Of a stretch of DNA of 64,000 nucleotides, positions 34,516 to 43,125 are shown one piece after another. Below the pieces are notes generated by a model that was not told where the DNA came from, searched no databases, and saw only the letters and a list, made by a program, of their open reading frames with translations. The stretch is from Oricola indica (lineage in GTDB: Bacteria > Pseudomonadota > Alphaproteobacteria > Rhizobiales > Rhizobiaceae). The translations under genes and the position numbers were made by a program. Positions within the stretch are counted from its first letter, which is position 1. Each line of letters opens with the position of its first letter. The stretch spans positions 186,001-250,000 of the forward strand of contig NZ_JAINFJ010000001.1 in NCBI RefSeq assembly GCF_019966595.1. Direction: 5' to 3'.

Positions 34516-34898
34516 GATGGACCACATGTTGCAGAGTGGAGATCGCGGACGGTGAAAGCCGGTTTTGCGCCGGCGAACTCGGGCGTGAAGGCGATCTCTG
34601 CTTCGTGTCCGGGGAAAAGCGTGAAGGCGTTGTCGGAGAAACGGCCCGGGATGTCCGCCTCGATCGAAACGAAGAAGGCGGGCTTTTCCGCACGGAGTTT
34701 TAGACGCCATACGGCATCCTCGCAATGCGCCTCGACACCTATGCGACAGCCGATGAACTCGCTGTCCTTCAGGCTGTCCGCCGCCGCCTCGGACATGGAG
34801 CGGGCGTGACCGTCATTGGACAGCGCCCAAAGGCCCGATAAATCCGGCGATACCACCGCCGGACGCGGCGGTGCGACAGGTGTCACATGTGCATTCAT
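34512..34898 (-). CDS. Orphan beta-mannosidase C-terminal-like (Ig-fold) domain protein
   Basis: A 128-residue protein without signal peptide or catalytic motif. Residues 73-108 (PAFFVSIEADIPGRFSDNAF, then TLFPGHEAEIAF) match the last immunoglobulin-like domain of GH2 beta-mannosidases, where GxFSDNxFxLxPG is characteristic. The rest of the enzyme is absent: the upstream gene ends 14 nt before this start. Both ends are tidy (own ATG and AGGACG ribosome site; ATGA overlap with the isomerase), so it is either a neat internal deletion of a mannosidase gene or a domain kept as a separate protein. I do not know its function. Confidence 0.7.
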   Translation of the reverse strand: MNAHVTPVAPPRPAVVSPDLSGLWALSNDGHARSMSEAAADSLKDSEFIGCRIGVEAHCEDAVWRLKLRAEKPAFFVSIEADIPGRFSDNAFTLFPGHEAEIAFTPEFAGAKPAFTVRDLHSATCGPS

Positions 34899-34912
34899 GA
34901 CGGCAGCGCGTC

Positions 34913-36007
34913 CTACATGCGGTTTTCGGTTTGCTTGTCGAAGATCGAGGCCAGCGACAGGTTGAAGCCGAGGCGAACTTTCTCGCCGGGCGAAAAGCGG
35001 CGTGAAGAATCGACGCGCGCCGAAAGCGTCTGCCCGGCAAAGGTGATCCAGACCAGGCTGTCGGCACCCATCGGTTCGTCCAGATCAACAGTCCCGGGAT
35101 ATATCGCCGACGCGGACTCCTGGTCCTCTGGCACGATTTCCACGTGTTCCGGGCGGACACCGAACACCGCCTCGGCCTCAGGCCTGATCGCGTTGTCAGC
35201 CACATAGCCGTCCAGCGGAATTTCGTTTTCTCCGATCCGGAAGACGTGCCCGTCGCCTTTGGCGACGATATCGCCGTCGAGGAAACTCATCGAGGGCGAA
35301 CCGATGAAGCCGGCGACATAGAGATTGCTCGGCCGATTGTAGATCGTATGCGGGTCGGCGAGTTGCTGGATGACGCCGCCCTTCATCACGGCGATGCGGT
35401 CTGCAAGCGTCAGCGCCTCGATCTGGTCGTGCGTGACGTAGATCATCGTGTTGTGGGCGAGCTTCTGGTGCAGCCGCTTGAGCTCGACGCGCAGTTCAGA
35501 CCGAAGCTTGGCATCGAGATTGGAGAGCGGTTCGTCGAAAAGGAAAACGCCGGCTTCCCGCACCAGCGCGCGGCCAATGGCCACGCGCTGGCGCTGCCCC
35601 CCCGAAAGATGTGCGGGCTTGCGCTGAAGATAGGGTTCGATCTGCAGCATCTTCGCCGCGCGATCGACGCGTTCGCGAATTTCGGCGCGCGGAACGCCCT
35701 GGTTCTTCAACCCGAAGCTCAGATTGCCCTCGACCGTCATTTGCGGATAAAGCGCGTAGGACTGGAACACCATGCCGATGCCCCGGTCCTTCGGCTGCTC
35801 CCACGTCACGTTCTTCCCATTGATGAAGATCTGCCCATCGGACACGTCCAACAGGCCGGCGATGCAGTTGAGCAAGGTCGATTTCCCGCAGCCCGACGGC
35901 CCCAGAAGGACGAGGAATTCGCCTTCGCCGACATCGAGATTGAGTTTCTCCAGGACGCGGACAGCCCCGAAATTCAGGCTTACATCGCGGATGGATACGC
36001 TATGCAT
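34913..36007 (-). CDS. Sugar ABC transporter ATPase, UgpC/MsmK type
   Basis: A 364-residue ATPase energising the carbohydrate importer. Walker A GPSGCGKST (36-44), signature LSGGQRQRVAIGRAL, Walker B FLFDEPLSNLDA and switch His in YVTHDQ are intact; a C-terminal TOBE/MalK regulatory domain follows from about residue 235. The start at 36007 comes 5 nt after the permease stop. The longer open frame upstream is a shadow of the permease. Confidence 0.93.
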   Translation of the reverse strand: MHSVSIRDVSLNFGAVRVLEKLNLDVGEGEFLVLLGPSGCGKSTLLNCIAGLLDVSDGQIFINGKNVTWEQPKDRGIGMVFQSYALYPQMTVEGNLSFGLKNQGVPRAEIRERVDRAAKMLQIEPYLQRKPAHLSGGQRQRVAIGRALVREAGVFLFDEPLSNLDAKLRSELRVELKRLHQKLAHNTMIYVTHDQIEALTLADRIAVMKGGVIQQLADPHTIYNRPSNLYVAGFIGSPSMSFLDGDIVAKGDGHVFRIGENEIPLDGYVADNAIRPEAEAVFGVRPEHVEIVPEDQESASAIYPGTVDLDEPMGADSLVWITFAGQTLSARVDSSRRFSPGEKVRLGFNLSLASIFDKQTENRM

Positions 36008-36012
36008 TGCAA

Positions 36013-36957
36013 TCAACCTTTCACGGCGCCGGCGGCGATACCGCGGACGAACAGCTTGCCGGACACGAAATAGATGACGAGAGGAACGAGGCCGGTCAGC
36101 AGCGTCGCCGCCATGTTGACGTTGTACTCCTTCACCCCCTGCACCGAGTTGACGATGTTGTTGAGCTGAACGGTCATCGGCCAGAAGTCCGGCTTGGTGT
36201 AGACCGTGCCAAAGAGGAAGTCGTTCCAGATGCCGGTGACCTGGATGATCATCGCGACAACGAAGATCGGCAGGCTCATCGGCAGCATGATCCGGAAATA
36301 GATGCCCCAATAGCCGGCGCCGTCGACGCGAGCAGCCTTGAACAATTCCTCGGGCAGCGAGGTGAAGTAGTTCCGGAACAGCAGCGTCAGGATAGGCATC
36401 CCGAACACCGAGTGCACGATCACCAGACCCGTCAGCGACCCGTAGAGGCCGATTTCCCGCAGAATGATCACGACCGGATAGAGCATCACCTGATAGGGGA
36501 TGAACGCGCCGAAGATCAGGATCGTGAAGAAGAAATTGTCGCCCTTGAAGCGCCAATTGGCGAGGCCGTAGCCGTTAACGGAGGCGATCGCGATCGATAC
36601 AATCACGGAAGGAATGGTGATCCGGACGGAGTTCCAGAATCCCCTGCTCAGCCCGTCGCAATTCAGCCCCGTACAGGCCTCGCCCCACGCCTTGACCCAA
36701 GGCTGGAAAGTGATCTCCAGCGGCGGCGAAAAGACATTGCCGACGCGGATCTCGGGCATGCCCTTCAGCGAGGTGACCACCATCACGTAAAGCGGCAGCA
36801 GATAGTAGATCGATACGACGATCAGCGTGCCGTAGAGCATGATGTTGCGGCGCGAGAGCGCGCGCACCGGCCGCGGACCGCGCGGACCGTCGTCGGTACG
36901 GGTTTCCTCGGGCAAGCCGATCGACGCGGCGGCCGTAGCGGTGGCGATATCAGTCAT
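36013..36957 (-). CDS. Carbohydrate ABC transporter permease, MalG-like
   Basis: A 314-residue inner-membrane permease with six transmembrane segments after a ~35-residue cytoplasmic N-terminus. The EAA loop is ELFKAARVDGAGYWGIYFRIMLP, which binds the ATPase. It forms a heterodimer with the preceding permease, which it overlaps by 8 nt. Belongs to the CUT1 family importing oligosaccharides or glycosides. Confidence 0.92.
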   Translation of the reverse strand: MTDIATATAAASIGLPEETRTDDGPRGPRPVRALSRRNIMLYGTLIVVSIYYLLPLYVMVVTSLKGMPEIRVGNVFSPPLEITFQPWVKAWGEACTGLNCDGLSRGFWNSVRITIPSVIVSIAIASVNGYGLANWRFKGDNFFFTILIFGAFIPYQVMLYPVVIILREIGLYGSLTGLVIVHSVFGMPILTLLFRNYFTSLPEELFKAARVDGAGYWGIYFRIMLPMSLPIFVVAMIIQVTGIWNDFLFGTVYTKPDFWPMTVQLNNIVNSVQGVKEYNVNMAATLLTGLVPLVIYFVSGKLFVRGIAAGAVKG

Positions 36958-37840
36958 TTTTCCGGCCCCCGAATTCCATCATGGCCCACGGCACGACCAC
37001 AACCAGGACCGCGAGCAGCATCATCGTCGATGCGGCGAAGGCCTGGCCGAGATTCTGGGCGCGGAACATGTAGTCGTAGACGTATTTGGCGGGCATTTCG
37101 GTCGCCAGCCCGGGGCCGCCGCTGGTTTGCGCGACCACGAGGTCGTAGACCCGGATGATACCACTGGTGATCAGCACCAGCGCCGTAATGAAGACAGGCC
37201 GCAACATCGGGATGATAATGAACAGATAGGTCTTCCATGTCGGAATGCCGTCGATCCGCGCCGCCTTCCAGATTTCCTCGTCAATGCCGCGAAGCCCGGC
37301 GAGCATCAGCACCATCACGAGCCCCGAGCCCTGCCATAGCGCGGCGAGCATGACGCCGAAGATCGCGAGATCAGCATTGTAGAGCGGGTCGAAAGCAAAG
37401 TTTTCCCAGCCGAGATCGCGCACGATCCCCTGAATGCCGAATTCGGGATTGAGCAGCCACTGCCAAACCAGACCCGTCACGATAAAGGACAGCGCGAAGG
37501 GATAGAGCATGATGGTCCGGAACGTGTTCTCGAACCGAATCTTCTGGTCCATCAGGGCAGCCAGAAGGAAGCCGATAACGAAACTGAGGACCAGCATCGA
37601 GAGGCCGTAGACCGCCAGATTCTCGATCGAGACGATCCAGCGATTGGTGTTCCAGAGCCGTTCATACTGGTCGAGGCCGACCCATTCCAGCTTTGGCAGC
37701 AGCTTGGATTTCGTGAACGAATAGACGACCGTCCAGCCTGTCCCTCCGATGAAGACCACCATCGCGGTCAGGATCATCGGAATCGCTGCGATCTTCGCCG
37801 TCTTGTTGCGAAAAAGCTGGTTCGGGCGTCCCGAAGCCAT
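36950..37840 (-). CDS. Carbohydrate ABC transporter permease, MalF-like
   Basis: A 296-residue inner-membrane permease with six transmembrane segments and EAA loop EIWKAARIDGIPTWKTYLFIIIP. First permease of the CUT1 sugar importer. The preferred start is ATG 37840, seven bases after GGGGA; ATG 37846 is too close to that site. A 7-bp hairpin lies in the gap to the binding-protein gene. Confidence 0.92.
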   Translation of the reverse strand: MASGRPNQLFRNKTAKIAAIPMILTAMVVFIGGTGWTVVYSFTKSKLLPKLEWVGLDQYERLWNTNRWIVSIENLAVYGLSMLVLSFVIGFLLAALMDQKIRFENTFRTIMLYPFALSFIVTGLVWQWLLNPEFGIQGIVRDLGWENFAFDPLYNADLAIFGVMLAALWQGSGLVMVLMLAGLRGIDEEIWKAARIDGIPTWKTYLFIIIPMLRPVFITALVLITSGIIRVYDLVVAQTSGGPGLATEMPAKYVYDYMFRAQNLGQAFAASTMMLLAVLVVVVPWAMMEFGGRKND

Positions 37841-37864
37841 GCGCATTCCCCGTGCGTTCTTATT

Positions 37865-37883
37865 GGCCGGCTGGATGCCGGCC
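37865..37883 (-). other. Intercistronic hairpin after the sugar-binding protein gene
   Basis: A perfect 7-bp GC stem (GGCCGGC at 37865-37871, GCCGGCC at 37877-37883) with 5-nt loop, in the 83-nt gap between binding protein and first permease. It probably keeps the binding-protein message more abundant than the permease message. Confidence 0.55.
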
Positions 37884-37923
37884 CGCCATTGCGGCAGGTC
37901 GGCACGATACGTGTCTGAGCGGA

Positions 37924-39159
37924 TCAGTCAGCGCTGGCGATAATTTCGGCGAAACGCTCCTGCGCGTCTTCCGGCGTGATCGATGCGTCGGCGAAGAACT
38001 CCGCGAACAGATCGTTGATCTGCGACGTCGTGTCCGGCGTGAGCAGCTGGTTGGTATCCGGCACCAGCTTGTTTTCGGACAGCAGTTTCAGGCCCTTCTG
38101 CATGCAATCATTGGCGGTCGACATATCGATGTCGCCACGAACCGGCAGCGAGCCCTTCTTCAGGTTGAAGGCAACCTGCACGTCAGGCTTCAGAAGAAGC
38201 GCTGCGAGTTCGGCCTGCGCCGCCGATTTCTCCTCGTCGTCCAGGACCGGGAAGTAGAACGCGTCACCGCCCGTGCCGAGAACTTCAGTCACGCCCAGAC
38301 CGGGAAGGCAAGAATACTCGGTGCCCGCCTTCTGATCGGCGACGGAAAATTCGCCCTGTGCCCAGTCACCCATGATCTGACCGCCGGCCTTGCCGGTGAT
38401 CACGAGGTTGGTCGCCTCGTTCCAGGACTGGACGGTCGAGCCCTCCGACATTTCGCGCGCATCGGCAGCAGCCTTGAACACGCGGGCAACCTCAGGACCA
38501 GCCGCGACTTCGGCGTCCTTGTCGCCATAGACCTTGTTGAAGATCTCGACGGGAACGAGAGACGACATGAGAACGTTGAAAAGACCGCTCTGCTGCCAGC
38601 TTTGCTGACCCACAGCCATCGGAAGAATACCCTTCTCCCTGAGAGCCGGAGCGGCGGCGACGAACTCATCCCAATTGGTCGGGACCGGAACGCCGGCGTC
38701 CTCATAGGCTTTGTGAGAAAGCCACAGCCACTGCCAGGAGTGGATATTGACGGGGGTGCAGTAGATGCGTCCATCAACGGTGCAGCCGTCGAGCAGCGAC
38801 GGCGGATTGACCTTTTCCTTCCAGCCTTCGGCTTCGGCGATATCGGTCAGATCGCGCAGCAGACCGGCCTCGATCAGATCCTCCGCCTGACGTCCGTGGT
38901 TGAACTGGAAAGCGCCCATCGGATCGCCGCCGGTGATGCGACTGACCATGATGGCGCGGGCCTGCTCTCCCGGGCCGGCGAAGGCGGCATCGACCCATTT
39001 GTTGCCGGTCGCATCGAAAGCCTTGGCAAACTCCCCAACGGCAGCTGCTTCGCCGCCACTGGTCCACCAGTGCATGACCTCAAGATCTGTTGCGTGAGCG
39101 GTGGCGGCCGGCAAAACCGCCGACACGGCCAACGCCGCAATTGTTGAACGAAGACGCAT
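37924..39159 (-). CDS. Carbohydrate ABC transporter periplasmic binding protein
   Basis: A 411-residue SBP_bac_1-family (CUT1) protein with signal peptide 1-23 (LRSTIAALAVSAVLPAATAHA) and the mature start TDLEVMHWWTSGGEAAAV, very characteristic of glycoside/oligosaccharide binders. The start at 39159 has GGGAGGAAAAC upstream. First gene of the ten-gene sugar operon, opposite the LacI regulator. Ligand probably a xyloside or mannoside, inferred from downstream enzymes. Confidence 0.92.
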   Translation of the reverse strand: MRLRSTIAALAVSAVLPAATAHATDLEVMHWWTSGGEAAAVGEFAKAFDATGNKWVDAAFAGPGEQARAIMVSRITGGDPMGAFQFNHGRQAEDLIEAGLLRDLTDIAEAEGWKEKVNPPSLLDGCTVDGRIYCTPVNIHSWQWLWLSHKAYEDAGVPVPTNWDEFVAAAPALREKGILPMAVGQQSWQQSGLFNVLMSSLVPVEIFNKVYGDKDAEVAAGPEVARVFKAAADAREMSEGSTVQSWNEATNLVITGKAGGQIMGDWAQGEFSVADQKAGTEYSCLPGLGVTEVLGTGGDAFYFPVLDDEEKSAAQAELAALLLKPDVQVAFNLKKGSLPVRGDIDMSTANDCMQKGLKLLSENKLVPDTNQLLTPDTTSQINDLFAEFFADASITPEDAQERFAEIIASAD

Positions 39160-39466
39160 GTTTTCCTCCCTGCGAACTGTAACGTTGCAGTGGAACTGTA
39201 TGGCAAGGATTTTTCCCGCGCAACAGGGTCTGCAAAATTTTATTCGAGCATCAAAAAAATACGAAAATGATCGCGAAAACCCGGAATACATGGATCTTTG
39301 TCAATGAACTCGAGGGCAAACCTGAGGAGGACACCCGCCTTCGGCAACGCAATATCTCTTTTTGCGCTGCAGCAAACTTTAACGTTTGTGTCAACCGACG
39401 CATGTTTGTTGAAACCACACTGCCGACAGGCCTATAGTCCCCCCGAGTCTAAGGGGCGGAACCGGA
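39160..39466. promoter_or_regulatory. Divergent promoter region with two candidate LacI-type operators
   Basis: The 307-nt gap between the sugar operon and the lacI-type gene holds no gene. CTGTAACGTTGCAG at 39177-39190 is a near-perfect palindrome centred on CG, 18 bp before the binding-protein start. A second TAACGTT lies at 39380-39386 inside CAAAC-N6-GTTTG, about 80 bp before the regulator. Central-CG palindromes are the usual LacI-family sites. Binding at both could loop or doubly repress the region. Confidence 0.6.
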
Positions 39467-40546
39467 ATGGCGCTAAAAACAAAAGGGAAACAGAGCGAAG
39501 CGGCGGACCCCGCGTCCGGCCCGCCGACACTGAAGTCCATCGCATTCATGACCGGTTACTCGATCACCACCGTTTCGCGCGCGCTCAAGGATGCGCCGGA
39601 TATCGGTGAGGAGGCCAAGAAACGGGTGCGGCTGGTGGCCAAGCAGATCGGCTACCGTCCGAACCGCGCGGGCGTGCGCCTGAGAACCGGCAAGACGAAC
39701 GTGATCAGCCTCGTTCTCAACACCCAGGAAGAGGTCATGGGGCTGACATCCCAGATGGTTCTCGGCATTTCCGACGTGCTGCGCGGCACGCCTTACCATC
39801 TCGTCGTAACGCCCTACTCCCTGGAAAACGATTCCATGGAGCCAATGCGCTACATCGTCGAGACGGGCTCCGCCGACGGCGTCATCCTGTCGCGCATCGA
39901 AATGCAGGACCGACGCGTGCGCTATCTTTCCGAGCACGGCATGCCGTTCGCCACCCATGGCCGCACGGACATGGGCATCGATCACCCCTGGCATGACTTC
40001 GACAATGAGCGCTTTGGCCATGACGCCGCCAACATGCTGGCGGAGCGGGGTGTCAAGCGTGCGACTCTGATCGGGCCGCCGGACAATCTAACCTATGCGC
40101 GCCACATGAAGACTGGCTTTGCCACCGGCCTCCGCGAGAATGGAATGCAGCAGGTCGCGCTCGACACGGTCACCGTCGACGACACGCTCGATACGATACA
40201 GGCCGGCGTGTACGAAATCATGCGCGGACCCGGACGGCCCGATGGCATCGTCTGCGGCAGCGGCGGCGCCGCTATCGCCGCTTCTGCCGGCGTCGAACAG
40301 GCAGGCCTTTCGCTCGGTCGGGATGTGCAGCTCGTTTCCAAGCAGCACACCAACATCCTCAAGCGGTTCCGCAAGGATATCGACGTCATCAACGAGGATG
40401 TCCGCCAGGGCGGCCGCGATTTGGCGACCTGCGTGATTCGCTCGATCGAGGGCGTTCCGGCCGACGAACTCCACTTCCTGTCCTATCCGGACGATCCAGC
40501 GGAAATGCCGGGCGTGCCCCTGGCCCTGCCGAAAGTCGCTGTCTAG
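39467..40546 (+). CDS. LacI-family transcriptional regulator
   Basis: A 359-residue regulator. The helix-turn-helix is at about residues 22-45 (KSIAFMTGYSITTVSRALK), the hinge near 60-80 and a periplasmic-binding-protein-like effector domain follows (VISLVLNTQEEVMGLTSQM). Opposite the sugar operon and its CG-centred palindromes, so most likely its repressor. Its TAG stop overlaps, on the other strand, the stop of the quinone reductase in the palindrome CTAG. Confidence 0.9.
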   Translation: MALKTKGKQSEAADPASGPPTLKSIAFMTGYSITTVSRALKDAPDIGEEAKKRVRLVAKQIGYRPNRAGVRLRTGKTNVISLVLNTQEEVMGLTSQMVLGISDVLRGTPYHLVVTPYSLENDSMEPMRYIVETGSADGVILSRIEMQDRRVRYLSEHGMPFATHGRTDMGIDHPWHDFDNERFGHDAANMLAERGVKRATLIGPPDNLTYARHMKTGFATGLRENGMQQVALDTVTVDDTLDTIQAGVYEIMRGPGRPDGIVCGSGGAAIAASAGVEQAGLSLGRDVQLVSKQHTNILKRFRKDIDVINEDVRQGGRDLATCVIRSIEGVPADELHFLSYPDDPAEMPGVPLALPKVAV

Positions 40547-41130
40547 AAACGGCGCATCCGGCGGTCGACGCGTTCAAGGAAATTTTGGCGCGACTGCGGC
40601 GTCGAGACATCCATGAGGTAATGCGCCAGGAACAGCGTCTTACAGCGCTTCGCGAACAGCGCGCGCATGCCGCGCAGCAGCGTGCGCTTGCCCGGATGGC
40701 CGACCACGTAGGACCACCAGCGCGGCGCACCGCAGGTGGTCACCACGCCAAGCTTGCGGATGTGTGTCATCAGCGGCGTGATGCGCTTGGTGTCGGGCGA
40801 AATGGCGAAGGTGATCTCCGGTGTCCACACACGGTCGAGCCAGCCTTTCAGCATCGCCGGCAAACCGTACCACCATGTCGGATAGACGAATACCAGCCCC
40901 TCTGCCCAGGCGAGATGCTCGGCATGGTCGGGGGCCGGATGCTGGTCCTTTTGCATCTCGTTGTAGCAGCGACGTTCCTCGCATCCCATCACGGGATTGA
41001 AACCTTCCGCGTAGAGATCGATCAGACGCGTCTCGTTGCCGCTTTCGGCCAGCGCCTTCATTACCGTGTCCTTCAAGGCCGCGCCAAAGCTCTCGGGAAC
41101 CGGATGACAGAAAATAACCAGTATGCGCAT
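40543..41130 (-). CDS. Flavodoxin-fold NAD(P)H:quinone oxidoreductase (copy 1)
   Basis: A 195-residue protein of the NQO1/KefF (flavodoxin-like fold) family: N-terminal ILVIFCHPVPESFGAALKD and the FMN/FAD site YPTWWYGLPAMLKGWLDRVW. Two-electron reduction of quinones, nitro- or azo-compounds is typical. It overlaps the paralogue upstream by one base (stop and start in ATGA) and is the last gene of the catabolic operon. Sequence similarity to its neighbour indicates an old tandem duplication. Confidence 0.84.
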   Translation of the reverse strand: MRILVIFCHPVPESFGAALKDTVMKALAESGNETRLIDLYAEGFNPVMGCEERRCYNEMQKDQHPAPDHAEHLAWAEGLVFVYPTWWYGLPAMLKGWLDRVWTPEITFAISPDTKRITPLMTHIRKLGVVTTCGAPRWWSYVVGHPGKRTLLRGMRALFAKRCKTLFLAHYLMDVSTPQSRQNFLERVDRRMRRF

Positions 41131-41711
41131 CAGAAAGCGTCCATCGCCTTTTCCACGCGACCGATGAAGCGCGTGCGCGTCTCGTCGGTCGAGCGGTTCA
41201 TGTCGTAATGGGCGAGATAGTCGAACGGCGCGCCCGGCTTGACGATCACGCGGAGCACGCGATTAACGGCCTTGCGCGGCGGGTCTCCAACGAGGAAGGC
41301 ACGCAGCCGGTTACCGCCATAGGTCGTCACCACGCCGACCTTGCGAATATTGTGCAGGCACGGACTTGCCTTGCCGTCCCTCATTTCGAACGACACGCCC
41401 GGCAGGAAAACGCGGTCGAAAAAACCCTTCAGGATCGCCGGATAGCCGAAATTCCAGACCGGATAGCTCATCACCAGCGCCTCGGCCGCGCGCAGCCGTT
41501 CCACATACCCCTTGACCGACTCGGTATTGGGCCCGATCTCGTGGTAGTTGAGCCGCTCATCGCGCGTCAGCCGCGGATCGAAATCTTCGGCGTATAGATC
41601 GCAGTCGTCGACATCGTGCCCGCTCGCGGTGAGCCGGTCTACGATCCGCCGGTGCAGATGCCCGTTATAGCTTTCGGCGACGGGATGCGCATGCAGGACC
41701 AGAACGCGCAT
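41130..41711 (-). CDS. Flavodoxin-fold NAD(P)H:quinone oxidoreductase (copy 2)
   Basis: A 193-residue paralogue of the next gene with VLVLHAHPVAESYNGHLHR and YPVWNFGYPAILKGFFDRVFLPG. It likely forms a hetero- or homodimer with FAD or FMN. Both copies share the operon with an FAD-linked oxidase, so they could re-oxidise NAD(P)H or reduce a quinone-like intermediate. It starts 4 nt after the oxidase stop. Confidence 0.84.
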   Translation of the reverse strand: MRVLVLHAHPVAESYNGHLHRRIVDRLTASGHDVDDCDLYAEDFDPRLTRDERLNYHEIGPNTESVKGYVERLRAAEALVMSYPVWNFGYPAILKGFFDRVFLPGVSFEMRDGKASPCLHNIRKVGVVTTYGGNRLRAFLVGDPPRKAVNRVLRVIVKPGAPFDYLAHYDMNRSTDETRTRFIGRVEKAMDAF

Positions 41712-41715
41712 TGAC

Positions 41716-43122
41716 TTACCCCGCCTTCTGCAAACCTTTGAACAGCCACACCTCTCCAGTGTTGAAGTCGTAATCCGGGTTCTCCCAGGCGATCATCTTG
41801 CCCGGATTGAGAAGACCTTTCGGATCGGCCTCGCGCTTGAATGCAAGCTGGATTTCGTCGGTCTGTTTCATCCCGCCCTCTTCAAGCGTATAGCGATGCG
41901 GATTGAAGATCGGCGCGCCTTCGCGATTGAAGATCTCTATTATCTCGTCCAGCCGCTCTTCGCTGGTAAACCGCACCATCGGCAGGCCGAAACAGGTGAT
42001 GTCGCCGTCGAACCGCACGAACTCCAGGTGATCGATGAGCTCGCCCTTGAACATGCGGTGGAGCTTCTCGACCAGCGCAAGCTGGTTCGGGAACGGATAG
42101 AGCACCTGGAGATAGGTGATCGCCGGTTCGATGCGCAGCCCGCGCAATGTCGTGTGGTTCCAGGCGAGTTCATAGGCCAGGGGCAGGCCCCGCAACTCTT
42201 CCTCGTCCAGTTCGGCGCGGTTGAAGGCGACCCGGCCACCCTCGCGCGCCGTGAAGGCCAGAAAGGCGTCGAGCGACTGCGGCGCGACCATGCAGATGAC
42301 GACATTGTCGCCTTCTTCGAGAAACTTCCGGTGCCGCTTGAAATAATCGAACGGCGCCGGCGCGGATACGACGGTATTCAGCTTGAGAAGGACGCCGTCG
42401 AGCCGGCCGAGCGTATTGGCATAGGTCGCAGCCTCCAGGAAATCGTCGAAGGCCACGATCACATCGACCCAGTCATAGGCGGCGGTCAGCGGCAACTCCA
42501 CCTCGGTGATAATGCCGTTCGTGCCATAGGCATGAGTGACCTTGTGCAGATCTGCGCCCGTGAGTTCGAGCACCCGCGGCTCTTCCTCCATCGTCACCAC
42601 GCGCAGCCGGATGACATTTCCGAAATCGCGCAACCCGCCCCAGCGCGTCGACCCGATGCCGCCGGAACCGCCGGCGATGAAACCGCCGACAGTGGCGGTA
42701 TGCGCTGTGGAGGGATGCATGCGCATTTCCTGGCCGGAATGCTCGCGCGCGGCCGCATCCAGCTTGGCGCATATGACGCCCGGGCCGACAACGGCCCTTC
42801 CCGGCGCGATCTCCTTGATCTCGTCCATGTCGGCCAACGACAGGACCACGCCGCCCGACAGCGGCATCGCCTGGCCGTAATTTCCCGTGCCCGTGCCGCG
42901 CGGCGTTACCGGCACGCCGTGCTTGTAACAGGCCTTGAGAACCTGAATGACCTCGCCCTCGGTCTTCGGCGATACGATCAGGTCGCCGGTCACATGGTCC
43001 AGCCGCTCCTTCAGGACCGGCGAATACCAGTAGAAATCGCGGCTTTTCTGCTGAACGATCTTCTCGTTGTCCTCGACCTTGATGCCCTCGATATCCGCCC
43101 TGAACGCTTGCAAATCAGTCAT
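41716..43122 (-). CDS. FAD-binding oxidase/dehydrogenase, GlcD/VAO family
   Basis: A 468-residue flavoprotein. An FAD-binding PCMH domain (about 45-225) contains TPRGTGTGNYGQAMPLSGG and HPSTAHTATVGGFIAGGSGGIGS; the C-terminal cap ends LNPGKMIAWENPDY, the FAD-oxidase C-terminal signature. Members oxidise hydroxy acids, aldoses or aryl alcohols. Its partner genes are an amidohydrolase and an ABC importer; it lies 3 nt after the amidohydrolase. Substrate unknown. Confidence 0.86.
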   Translation of the reverse strand: MTDLQAFRADIEGIKVEDNEKIVQQKSRDFYWYSPVLKERLDHVTGDLIVSPKTEGEVIQVLKACYKHGVPVTPRGTGTGNYGQAMPLSGGVVLSLADMDEIKEIAPGRAVVGPGVICAKLDAAAREHSGQEMRMHPSTAHTATVGGFIAGGSGGIGSTRWGGLRDFGNVIRLRVVTMEEEPRVLELTGADLHKVTHAYGTNGIITEVELPLTAAYDWVDVIVAFDDFLEAATYANTLGRLDGVLLKLNTVVSAPAPFDYFKRHRKFLEEGDNVVICMVAPQSLDAFLAFTAREGGRVAFNRAELDEEELRGLPLAYELAWNHTTLRGLRIEPAITYLQVLYPFPNQLALVEKLHRMFKGELIDHLEFVRFDGDITCFGLPMVRFTSEERLDEIIEIFNREGAPIFNPHRYTLEEGGMKQTDEIQLAFKREADPKGLLNPGKMIAWENPDYDFNTGEVWLFKGLQKAG

Positions 43123-43125
43123 CGT

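Noticed and set aside
36008-36556. N-terminal extension of the UgpC-type ATPase
   Set aside because: Shadow of the MalG-like permease; the ATPase starts normally at 36007.
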